In this document: positions 43,145-50,196 of the stretch, one piece after another | Layout: every line of letters starts with the position of its first letter | Position numbering within the stretch: position 1 is the stretch's first letter | The notes under the pieces: model-generated | What the model was told of the DNA's origin: nothing | What the model saw: only the letters and a program-made list of their open reading frames with translations | Databases searched by the model: none | Assembly (NCBI RefSeq): GCF_002386445.1 | Contig: NZ_DGIR01000014.1 | Span: forward strand, 124,001-188,000 | Length of the DNA stretch: 64,000 nt | DNA from: Pseudomonas sp. UBA4617 | GTDB taxonomy: Bacteria > Pseudomonadota > Gammaproteobacteria > Pseudomonadales > Pseudomonadaceae | Direction: 5' to 3' | Made by a program: the position numbers and the translations under genes

Positions 43145-44074
43145 ATGCGTATCGTTGTTGCATTGGGCGGCAACGCCCTGCTGCGTCGCGGCGAGCCCAT
43201 GACCGCTGAGAACCAGCGCGCCAATATCCGCACCGCCACCGAGCAGATCGCCAAGATCCACCCTGGCAACGAGCTGGTCATCGCCCACGGCAACGGCCCG
43301 CAGGTCGGCCTGTTGTCGCTGCAGGGCCTCTCCTACAAGCCCGACGAGGCGTACCCGCTGGACGTGCTCGGTGCCGAGACCGAGGGCATGATCGGTTACA
43401 TGATCGAGCAGGAACTGGGCAACCTGCTGGCCTTCGAAGTGCCGTTCGCCACCCTGCTGACCCAGGTGGAGGTGGACGCCAACGACCCCGCCTTCAAGGA
43501 CCCGACCAAGTTCATCGGCCCGGTCTATGCCAAGGAAGAGGCCGAGCGTCTGGCCAAGGAAAAAGGCTGGGTGGTCAAGGCCGACGGCGACAAGTACCGC
43601 CGCGTGGTGGCCAGCCCGAAACCCAAGCGCATCTTCGAGATTCGCCCGATCAAGTGGCTGCTGGAAAAAAACAGCATCGTGATCTGCGCGGGCGGTGGCG
43701 GCATCCCGACCATGTACGACGAAAACCGCAAGCTCAAGGGCATCGAGGCGGTGATCGACAAGGACCTGTGCTCGGCCCTGCTGGCCGAGCAGCTGGATGC
43801 CGACCTGCTGATCATCGCTACCGACGTCGATGCCGCCTACATCGACTGGGGCAAACCCTCGCAGAAGGCCATCGCCCAGGCCCACCCCGACGAACTCGAA
43901 CGCCTTGGCTTCGCCGCCGGCTCCATGGGGCCGAAGGTGCAGGCCGCCTGTGATTTTGCCCGCCACACCGGCAAGGTGGCGGTGATCAGTTCGCTGGAGA
44001 ACATCGAAGACATCGTCAAAGGCACCGCCGGTACACGGGTTTCCACCGCGAAGCCGGGTATCAGCTACCGTTGA
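43145..44074 (+). CDS. arcC: Carbamate kinase
   Basis: 309 residues. It transfers phosphate from carbamoyl phosphate to ADP, the ATP-yielding step of the deiminase pathway. The amino-acid kinase fold has the N-terminal VALGGNALLRRGEP at residues 4-17, VIAHGNGPQVGLL near 46, ICAGGGGIPTMYDE near 182 and IATDVDAAYIDWGKP near 225. It is the last recognised member of arcDABC. Confidence 0.96.
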   Translation: MRIVVALGGNALLRRGEPMTAENQRANIRTATEQIAKIHPGNELVIAHGNGPQVGLLSLQGLSYKPDEAYPLDVLGAETEGMIGYMIEQELGNLLAFEVPFATLLTQVEVDANDPAFKDPTKFIGPVYAKEEAERLAKEKGWVVKADGDKYRRVVASPKPKRIFEIRPIKWLLEKNSIVICAGGGGIPTMYDENRKLKGIEAVIDKDLCSALLAEQLDADLLIIATDVDAAYIDWGKPSQKAIAQAHPDELERLGFAAGSMGPKVQAACDFARHTGKVAVISSLENIEDIVKGTAGTRVSTAKPGISYR

Positions 44075-44130
44075 ATGCAGTGGGCGGGCGCTGGATGCCC
44101 GCCATTTTCGATCTTCCAGAGGAACCTGCC

Positions 44131-44499
44131 ATGGCCCAGTACCACCCCGGTCGTGTACACATCGAGCGCACCGCGCTGAACCAGAATGACCACAGCTATG
44201 ACCTGAACATCGAATACGAGGCAGTGTCGGACCCCAAGGAAGGCCGAGGCATCGAGTTCAAGATGCATGGCAGCATCGAAGGCAAGACAGTCGATGAAAG
44301 ATTCTTCCTGGCAAAGGACCAGGTACTACCCAGCTTTCTCATGCTTCTGAGCCGCAAGGCCCAGTCCTACCTGCCACCGTCCAAAAAATTTGAAAATCTG
44401 GGTTCGCCGCACAAGCTCTATGACCACATGTTCGCGGACATTCGCGAAAAACTCGATGTGAAGTCGGGCGACCCGATCAAGCCTGAACATCTGGAGTGA
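44131..44499 (+). CDS. Small conserved Pseudomonas protein (DUF5064-like)
   Basis: 122 residues from the ATG at 44131 with AGAGGA upstream. It begins MAQYHPGRVHIERTALNQND and includes the acidic VSDPKEGRGIEFKMHGSIEGK. No signal peptide or membrane segment is visible. From memory it fits the DUF5064 family, which in Pseudomonas follows arcC; function unknown. It is 56 bases after arcC, so it may be co-transcribed. Confidence 0.7.
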   Translation: MAQYHPGRVHIERTALNQNDHSYDLNIEYEAVSDPKEGRGIEFKMHGSIEGKTVDERFFLAKDQVLPSFLMLLSRKAQSYLPPSKKFENLGSPHKLYDHMFADIREKLDVKSGDPIKPEHLE

Positions 44500-44578
44500 T
44501 GTCATTCCGGGGCCGCTCTGCGGCCCCGGCGATGTTAGGGCATACTACCCCCCTCCCCAGCCACCACCGCAGCTCCCC

Positions 44579-46087
44579 ATGCGCATCCACGTCAGCTTCA
44601 TCGACCGCGTCGGCATCACCCAGGAAGTACTCGCCCTGCTCGGTGCCCGCAACCTCAACCTGGACGCCGTGGAGATGGTCCCGCCGAACGTCTACATCGA
44701 CGCCCCCACCCTCAGCCCCGCCGTACTCGAAGAACTGCACGACGCACTGTTCGAGGTCCAGGGCGTGCAGTCGGTGGATGTGGTCGACATTCTCCCAGGG
44801 CAACGCCGCCACCTGCAGCTCGATGCCCTGCTGGCGGCGATGAGCGACCCGGTACTGGCAGTGGACAGTGCCGGCAAGGTGCTGCTGGCCAACCCGGCGC
44901 TGATCGAATTGTGCGGCCGCGAATCCGCAGGGCGTTCGGTGGATGAGCTGTTCGGCGACCCGGCACTGCTGCAGGCGCTGCAGGACAACAACTTCCACCT
45001 GCCCATGCGCGAGATGCAGCTCAACGGCCAGAGCCTGCTGCTGGACGCCACGCCGATCACCAACGCCGGGGGCCTGCTGACGCTGTACCCGCCCACGCGC
45101 ATGGGTGAACGCCTGTCGGCCCTGCACCACGACCATGCCGAGGGCTTCGATGCGTTGCTTGGCGAATCGTCGGCGATCCGCACCCTGAAGGCCCGTGCCT
45201 TGCGCGTGGCGACGCTCGATGCGCCGCTGTTGGTGCACGGCGAAACCGGCACCGGCAAAGAGCTGGTAGCCCGCGCCTGCCACGCCATCAGCAGTCGCCA
45301 CGCGGCGCCTTTCCTGGCGCTGAACTGTGCCGCGCTGCCCGAAAGCCTGGCCGAGAGCGAACTGTTCGGCTATGCCCCGGGCGCCTTCACCGGCGCGCAA
45401 CGAGGGGGCAAGCCCGGGCTGATGGAGCTGGCCAACCAGGGCACGGTGTTTCTCGATGAAATCGGCGAGATGTCGCCGTACCTGCAGGCCAAGCTGCTGC
45501 GTTTTCTCAGCGATGGCAGTTTCCGCCGGGTGGGCGGCGACCGTGAAGTGAAGGTGGACGTACGCATCATCAGCGCCACCCACCGTGACCTGGAACGCAT
45601 GGTCGCCGAAGGCAGCTTCCGCGAAGACCTGTTCTACCGCCTCAACGTGCTCAACCTGCAGGTGCCACCGCTGCGCGACCGTGGCCAGGATATCCTGATG
45701 CTGGCGCATTTCTTCATGCAGCAGGCCTGCACGCAGATCCAGCGCCCGCCCTGCCGGCTGACCCCGGCCACCCATTCCGCATTGCTGGCCAACCCTTGGC
45801 CAGGCAATGTGCGCCAGCTGCAGAACGTGATCTTCCGCGCTGCGGCCATCTGCGAGGGCAACCTGGTGGATATCGGTGACCTGGACATCGCCGGCACCTC
45901 GGTCGCCCGCGGACAGGATGGCGAAGTGGCGAGCCTGGAACAGGCCGTGGCCGATTTCGAGCGCGAGTTGTTGCAACGCCTGTACGCCAGCTACCCATCG
46001 ACGCGACAACTGGCCGGGCGCCTGCAAACCTCACATACCGCCATTGCCCAGCGCCTGCGTAAATATGGAATACCGGGCAACGCTTGA
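44579..46087 (+). CDS. TyrR/PhhR-like sigma54-dependent regulator (ACT-PAS-AAA-HTH)
   Basis: 502 residues. The N-terminal ACT-type domain (about 1-75, MRIHVSFIDRVGITQEVLAL) is followed by a PAS domain (about 80-185) and a sigma54-interaction AAA+ domain. Walker A is GETGTGKE at 221-228, and the sigma54 contact loop GAFTGA is complete at 268-273. A Fis-type helix-turn-helix follows at about 475-498. The intact GAFTGA predicts real sigma54 activation, unlike E. coli TyrR. The ligand is probably an aromatic or other amino acid. It is the last core-like gene before the accessory cluster. Confidence 0.88.
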   Translation: MRIHVSFIDRVGITQEVLALLGARNLNLDAVEMVPPNVYIDAPTLSPAVLEELHDALFEVQGVQSVDVVDILPGQRRHLQLDALLAAMSDPVLAVDSAGKVLLANPALIELCGRESAGRSVDELFGDPALLQALQDNNFHLPMREMQLNGQSLLLDATPITNAGGLLTLYPPTRMGERLSALHHDHAEGFDALLGESSAIRTLKARALRVATLDAPLLVHGETGTGKELVARACHAISSRHAAPFLALNCAALPESLAESELFGYAPGAFTGAQRGGKPGLMELANQGTVFLDEIGEMSPYLQAKLLRFLSDGSFRRVGGDREVKVDVRIISATHRDLERMVAEGSFREDLFYRLNVLNLQVPPLRDRGQDILMLAHFFMQQACTQIQRPPCRLTPATHSALLANPWPGNVRQLQNVIFRAAAICEGNLVDIGDLDIAGTSVARGQDGEVASLEQAVADFERELLQRLYASYPSTRQLAGRLQTSHTAIAQRLRKYGIPGNA

Positions 46088-46152
46088 TCGAATGCTTTTC
46101 TGCCCTTTCCCATGGCGCAAGGCTGCTCTCGCCGAAGCCGCAACGGCAAGCA

Positions 46153-47235
46153 CTACTGGGGCGCGGTCGTGCTTGCCAGGCGCCCCGCATGAGTCGGCGC
46201 CGGGGCTGCTCTGGAGTCCCGTGCCCTGGCTGTTTCACGGCGCAGCACCGGAAGGATCTCGCTACCGAAAAGCTCAAGCATGTCCAGCACCTCGGGCAGT
46301 GGAATACCGGCATGGTCGAACAGGAACAGTTGCCGTTGGTAATCGCCGAACTGCTCGCGGAAAGTCAAGGTCTTGTCGATGATCTCCTGAGGGCTGCCGA
46401 CCGACAATGGCGTCTGTTCCATGAATTCTTCCAGCGATGGACCGTGGCCATACACCGGTGCGTTGTCGAAGAACGGACGAAAACGCTCGCGTGCGACCTG
46501 GGACTGACGGTTGACGAAGATGTGCCCCCCGAGGCCGACGATAGCGTCCTGCTCCGTACCGTGGCCGTGGTAGGCGTAGCGCGAGCGGTAGAACGCGACC
46601 AGGCGTTGGAAATGACCTTTTGGCCAGAGGATATGGCTGGCAAAAAAGCCGTCCCCATAGCGCGCCGCCTGTTCTGCGATTTCCGGTGTGCGAATCGAAC
46701 CATGCCAGACGAACGGCGGCAGCCCATCCAGTGGGCGGGGAATGGACGTGAAACGACGAAGCGGTGCGCGAAAACGCCCTTCCCAGTCAATTTCTTCCTC
46801 GCGCCATAGGCGGTGCAGCAGGTCGTAGTTCTCCAGCGCCAGCGGCAGCGCCTGCATGATGTCCTTGTCGAACCAGGGGTAGACCTGCGCCGTGTTGCCG
46901 CGCCCCAGCATCAGGTCCATGCGCCCGCCCGAGAGATGCTGCAGCACGGCATATTCCTCTGCCAGGCGCACCGGGTCGTTGGTGGTGATCAGCGTGGTCG
47001 AGGTGGAAAGGATCAGCCGCGAAGTCTGCGCGGCAATGAAGGCCAGAAGCGTGGTGGGCGACGACGTCACGAATGGCGGGTTATGGTGCTCCCCTGTCGC
47101 GAACACGTCCAGGCCGATCTCTTCGGCCTTGAGTGCTATGCGGACCATGGCCTGCAGCCTTTCAGCCTCGCTCGGGGTACGACCGGTGCTGGGGTCGCGG
47201 GTCACATCGCCGACACTGTAGATTCCGAATTGCAT
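46153..47235 (-). CDS. Luciferase-like flavin-dependent monooxygenase
   Basis: 360 residues from the ATG at 47235 (MQFGIYSVGDVTRD), with GGAGG 8 bases upstream. The open frame runs to 47292, but that would start inside the promoter. The bacterial-luciferase TIM barrel shows GLDVFATGEHHNPPF near 41, RLILSTSTTLITTNDPVRLAEEYAVLQHLSGGRMDL and GRGNTAQVYPW. It resembles the CE1758-type subgroup and needs reduced FMN. The last 30 residues (RARDSRAAPAPTHAGRLAST) look atypical and may result from readthrough at a junction. Its promoter carries the cluster's shared dyad. Confidence 0.88.
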   Translation of the reverse strand: MQFGIYSVGDVTRDPSTGRTPSEAERLQAMVRIALKAEEIGLDVFATGEHHNPPFVTSSPTTLLAFIAAQTSRLILSTSTTLITTNDPVRLAEEYAVLQHLSGGRMDLMLGRGNTAQVYPWFDKDIMQALPLALENYDLLHRLWREEEIDWEGRFRAPLRRFTSIPRPLDGLPPFVWHGSIRTPEIAEQAARYGDGFFASHILWPKGHFQRLVAFYRSRYAYHGHGTEQDAIVGLGGHIFVNRQSQVARERFRPFFDNAPVYGHGPSLEEFMEQTPLSVGSPQEIIDKTLTFREQFGDYQRQLFLFDHAGIPLPEVLDMLELFGSEILPVLRRETARARDSRAAPAPTHAGRLASTTAPQ

Positions 47236-47264
47236 CCTTGCCTCCAGGGCTAACGTTTTTTTTG

Positions 47265-47292
47265 ATTGTACGCATGTACGCGAACTGTTCAA
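47265..47292 (-). promoter_or_regulatory. Cluster operator 1 with luciferase-like gene promoter
   Basis: The dyad GTACGCATGTACGCGAAC (47268-47285) has half-sites GTAC and GAAC 14 bases apart. On the minus strand TTGAAC (47292-47287) and TACAAT (47270-47265) are 16 bases apart and form a sigma70 promoter whose -10 box overlaps one half-site. The leader to the ATG at 47235 is about 25 bases. The same site lies upstream of the divergent tautomerase gene. Confidence 0.7.
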
Positions 47293-47374
47293 CTCCTTTT
47301 CCCGGGCGTATGATCATCACGTCGCCGGCGCCTCGCCGCGACACTCATGGATAGCCGGACAAAGGAGATACGTC

Positions 47375-47560
47375 ATGCCAGAGGTCATTGTTTACGCAAC
47401 CGCAGGCCGTTCCGAACAGCAGAAGAAGCATCTGCTGCGCTCGGTGACCGAGGCCGTCGCGAGCAGCTTCGAGATAGCCCGCGAGCACGTGGTAGTGCAG
47501 ATCGTGGAAGCACCACCTGGCGACAAGGCCAAGGGCGGAATCCCTTTCGACGAGCGCTGA
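47375..47560 (+). CDS. 4-oxalocrotonate tautomerase-family protein
   Basis: 61 residues, the usual size of the 4-OT family. After removal of Met the N-terminus is proline (MPEVIVYATAGRSEQQKKHL), the catalytic base of the family. It keeps EHVVVQIVEAPPGDKAKGGIPF, in which the loop and the C-terminal basic/hydrophobic residues resemble 4-OT. AAGGAG precedes the ATG. It probably tautomerises a 2-hydroxydienoate or a related enol. It is divergent from the luciferase-like gene and followed by a terminator. Confidence 0.85.
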   Translation: MPEVIVYATAGRSEQQKKHLLRSVTEAVASSFEIAREHVVVQIVEAPPGDKAKGGIPFDER

Positions 47561-47571
47561 AGCCTGCCACA

Positions 47572-47600
47572 GGCACGGTGCATTGCACCGTGCCCTTTCT
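47572..47600 (+). terminator. Terminator after the tautomerase gene
   Basis: GGCACGGTGC - ATT - GCACCGTGCC followed by CTTTCT is a stable hairpin with a short T-rich tail. It separates the tautomerase transcript from the next unit. Confidence 0.8.
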
Positions 47601-47721
47601 ATGCAAAGCCTTACATATATTCGCCAATTGCCTGCGTGAACCGACGGTTCACCGTGTTCTGCGCCTCGATCACACCAATGTCATTCGAAAACGCCGTTTA
47701 CAGAAGGACTGTACGAAAGAC

Positions 47722-47750
47722 TTGCAACAGTACGACTGTATGCGTACATT
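47722..47750 (+). promoter_or_regulatory. Cluster operator 2 with monooxygenase promoter
   Basis: TTGCAA (47722-47727), a 17-base spacer and TACATT (47745-47750) form a sigma70 promoter. Inside it lies the dyad GTACGACTGTATGCGTAC (47730-47747), whose right GTAC is fused to the -10 box. The start of transcription would be about 50 bases before the ATG at 47810. Binding would directly block polymerase. Confidence 0.75.
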
Positions 47751-47809
47751 GGCCTTGTTCGATGTCGATACGGACCCAAGGTTTCATCCCTCACAGCAAG
47801 GAGCTGAAC

Positions 47810-48961
47810 ATGAAGACATTGATGCAGTGGCGTGACCTGCCTGCCGAGGCAGAAGAATGGATGGCGCGTATCGAAGCGGTCCGGCCGCTGATTCTGCAGC
47901 ACCGTGATTACGCCGAAGTGCAAGGTGAAACCCACCCCGAGGTGATGGCCGAGCTGTTCAAGCTGGGCTTTTCCCGCCTGTGCGTCAGCAAGGCGTTTGG
48001 TGGCCAGCAGCTGGACATGCGCGTCATCTCGCAAATTATCCAGCGTCTTGCTGCAATTGACGCCTCGGTCTCGTGGCAGGTCATGGTGCAGGTCGCCATG
48101 GGGCGGCTCGCCGATTACCTGCCAGAGCAGGCGGCTCGTGAAATCTACAGTTCCTGCAATGGCTTCGTCGTCGGTGCGATCCATTCCGGTGGCGAGGCGA
48201 TCGCGGTGGACGGTGGTTACCGGGTCAGCGGCAAGTGGGGTTTTGCCAGCGGTTCGGCACATGCTGACTGGTTAGTGTGCACGGCAACACTCCACCAGGA
48301 AGTTGCCGATGGCACGGAGCCCCAGGTGCGCATGTTCTTCGTACCACGCAGCGACTGCCGCATCATCAAGACCTGGGACGTACTGGGCATGCGGGGAACG
48401 GGCAGCAATCATTTCGAATGCAGCAATGTCTGGGTTCCGGCCCACTACTGCGTCAACACCGAGGCACTGAGAAAGGCGCCAGCGCCTCGTGACTCCCTGG
48501 CCTACAAGGTGGGGTACTACGACTTCGGCACGATCGCCGCGATGGGCACCGTGCTTGGCGTGGCCAAGGCCGCCCTGGCGTATTTCCGTGACGAGCGCAC
48601 CCTGCCGGGCGATGAAGGCGTGGCGGCACTGACCAGCGAGAAGACCGGTATCGTGCTGGCGCAGCTGCACACCGCGCAACTGTTGCTAGAGGATGCCATC
48701 ACACAGGCCGAGCAGGCTGATGGTGATGGCCTCAACGTCCGCGTCGCACTGGCCGGATCGCTCCTCAACGAGTACGCCGTCAATGCGGTGAACCAACTGC
48801 ACGGGCTGACCGGCTCCAAGGCGGTCTACAAAGCATGCGAACTGGAACGCTGCCTTCGCGACATCCATGTCGGTTCCAAGCATTTTGTCCTCTCGCCGTT
48901 GAACCTCTTCGGCCTGGGCAAGCTGTATCTGGGCAAGGCACAGACCAGCAAGATCTATTGA
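47810..48961 (+). CDS. Acyl-CoA-dehydrogenase-fold flavin monooxygenase (group D, HsaA/DszC-like)
   Basis: 383 residues from the ATG at 47810 (MKTLMQWRDLPAEAEEW), with AAGGAG 7 bases upstream. A frame running to 47636 crosses the promoter and is rejected. The fold has an N-terminal helical domain with FSRLCVSKAFGGQQ, a beta domain with YRVSGKWGFASGSAHADW, and a C-terminal helical bundle. No catalytic glutamate of true acyl-CoA dehydrogenases is obvious. This family includes two-component hydroxylases using reduced flavin from a separate reductase. The candidate partner is encoded at 56117. The substrate is unknown; sugar N-oxygenases of the same fold also exist. Confidence 0.82.
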   Translation: MKTLMQWRDLPAEAEEWMARIEAVRPLILQHRDYAEVQGETHPEVMAELFKLGFSRLCVSKAFGGQQLDMRVISQIIQRLAAIDASVSWQVMVQVAMGRLADYLPEQAAREIYSSCNGFVVGAIHSGGEAIAVDGGYRVSGKWGFASGSAHADWLVCTATLHQEVADGTEPQVRMFFVPRSDCRIIKTWDVLGMRGTGSNHFECSNVWVPAHYCVNTEALRKAPAPRDSLAYKVGYYDFGTIAAMGTVLGVAKAALAYFRDERTLPGDEGVAALTSEKTGIVLAQLHTAQLLLEDAITQAEQADGDGLNVRVALAGSLLNEYAVNAVNQLHGLTGSKAVYKACELERCLRDIHVGSKHFVLSPLNLFGLGKLYLGKAQTSKIY

Positions 48962-48979
48962 TCGCGACCGTGGTCGCGA
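48962..48979. promoter_or_regulatory. Perfect palindrome directly after the monooxygenase stop
   Basis: TCGCGACC-GT-GGTCGCGA is an 8+8 base perfect inverted repeat beginning one base after the stop codon. It is followed after 5 bases by a smaller one, CTGAC-A-GTCAG. No T run follows. It could be an operator for the pump genes or an mRNA processing hairpin; sequence alone cannot tell. Confidence 0.5.
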
Positions 48980-49101
48980 ATTACTGACAGTCAGTCAAGC
49001 AGCTCCCGGCCAGGCCGGCCGGGCCAGGACTGATGCAGGTTGGAGTTTCTTGAATGTTGAATTTCCAGGAGGTCGCCGTCCCAGGCGACAGGGGGTAAGT
49101 C

Positions 49102-50187
49102 ATGCGTGCGAAACACTATCTCGGAAAGGTAACGGCATCGGTGGTGACACTTGCCGTACTGGGAGGCTTCACGCTGCGCTACATGGCTCATGGAGAAGAG
49201 CCGGCGCCTGCCCCCGTACTGGTACCGGCGGCACTGGCGCAGGTCAAACAGGTGCCTTACACCTATTATCAGGTCGCCATCGGTCAGATCGAAGCGAGCC
49301 AGCAGGTGCTGTTGACGGCGGAAGTCAGTGGCCAGGTGGTCGCGCTGGCCTTCGACTCGGGTGACAAGGTCAAGGCCGGCAATGTGGTGGTCAAGCTCAA
49401 TACATCGCCCGAAGAGGGTGAACTGACCCGTTTGCGCGGCGAATTCGATGCCGCCAGAACCCATTACACCCGTCTGCAGACTCTGGCGCGAAACGGCGCC
49501 GAGAGCCAGCGGGCACTGGACAGCGCCCGTGCCCAGTTCGATGCCGCCAAAGGCAACCTGGAGAACATGCAGGCCCAGATCGCGCAGAAGACCATCCGTG
49601 CACCGTTTTCCGGGGAGCTGGGCATCCGCCAGGTTCACCTGGGCGATTACGTGCAGGCGGGCCGGCCACTGGCCACGCTGACCGATCTTGACCGGCTGCG
49701 GGTCAACTTCACCGTCTCCGAGCGTGACAGCGCCAGTATCGTCAAGGGCCAGCATGTGGAAGTGACCGTCGATGCATGGGGCGACGAGAAGTTCGAAGGG
49801 GTTATCGGCGCCATCGATCCGCAGGTCAACAATTCCCATGTCATTCGGGTTCAGGCCTTGCTCGACAAGCATCAGGACAAACTGCGGCCCGGCATGTACG
49901 CCAAGGTGAAAGTGCAGTTGCCAGGCAAGGACGAGCTGGTCATTCCCGAGACCGCGATTACCTACAACGCCTATGGCGAAAGCGTGTTCGTCACCTACAC
50001 CGAAGACGGCCTGAAGAAGGTGCGACGCAAGAACATCAGCATCGGCGAGCGCAGGGATGGCCTGGCGGTAGTGCTCAAGGGGCTGCAGGCCGGTGACGAG
50101 GTGGTGACCTCCGGGCAAATCAAACTGCAGGACGGTGTCGCTATCGAGCCGGTAACCGACACCGTGCGCCTGAACGTCCAGCGCTGA
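49102..50187 (+). CDS. RND efflux periplasmic adaptor (membrane fusion protein)
   Basis: 361 residues. An N-terminal hydrophobic segment (about 9-25) is a signal or anchor. The lipoyl halves (SQQVLLTAEVSGQVVALAFDSGDKVKAGNVVVKLN and KTIRAPFSGELGIRQVHLGDYVQAG) flank an alpha-hairpin coiled coil (about 110-155). A beta-barrel domain (INFTV-like RVNFTVSERD) follows, and the membrane-proximal end is GDEVVTSGQIKLQDG. It links the RND pump to the outer-membrane channel. It is 140 bases after the monooxygenase gene and 9 before the pump gene. Confidence 0.92.
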   Translation: MRAKHYLGKVTASVVTLAVLGGFTLRYMAHGEEPAPAPVLVPAALAQVKQVPYTYYQVAIGQIEASQQVLLTAEVSGQVVALAFDSGDKVKAGNVVVKLNTSPEEGELTRLRGEFDAARTHYTRLQTLARNGAESQRALDSARAQFDAAKGNLENMQAQIAQKTIRAPFSGELGIRQVHLGDYVQAGRPLATLTDLDRLRVNFTVSERDSASIVKGQHVEVTVDAWGDEKFEGVIGAIDPQVNNSHVIRVQALLDKHQDKLRPGMYAKVKVQLPGKDELVIPETAITYNAYGESVFVTYTEDGLKKVRRKNISIGERRDGLAVVLKGLQAGDEVVTSGQIKLQDGVAIEPVTDTVRLNVQR

Positions 50188-50196
50188 GGAACGACC

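Noticed and set aside
46088..46152. Attachment site or tRNA at the left end of the accessory region
   Set aside because: No tRNA-like fold, integrase gene or matching direct repeat was found in the window.
47810..48961. Calling the monooxygenase a sugar N-oxygenase (KijD3-type) because of the dTDP-sugar genes
   Set aside because: The fold is shared but no aminotransferase is in the window and family-level residues could not be checked; left as group D flavin monooxygenase.
47810..48961. Calling the same gene an acyl-CoA dehydrogenase
   Set aside because: The oxygenase-type FASGSAHADW segment and the presence of a flavin reductase favour the hydroxylase branch, and no CoA context genes occur nearby.
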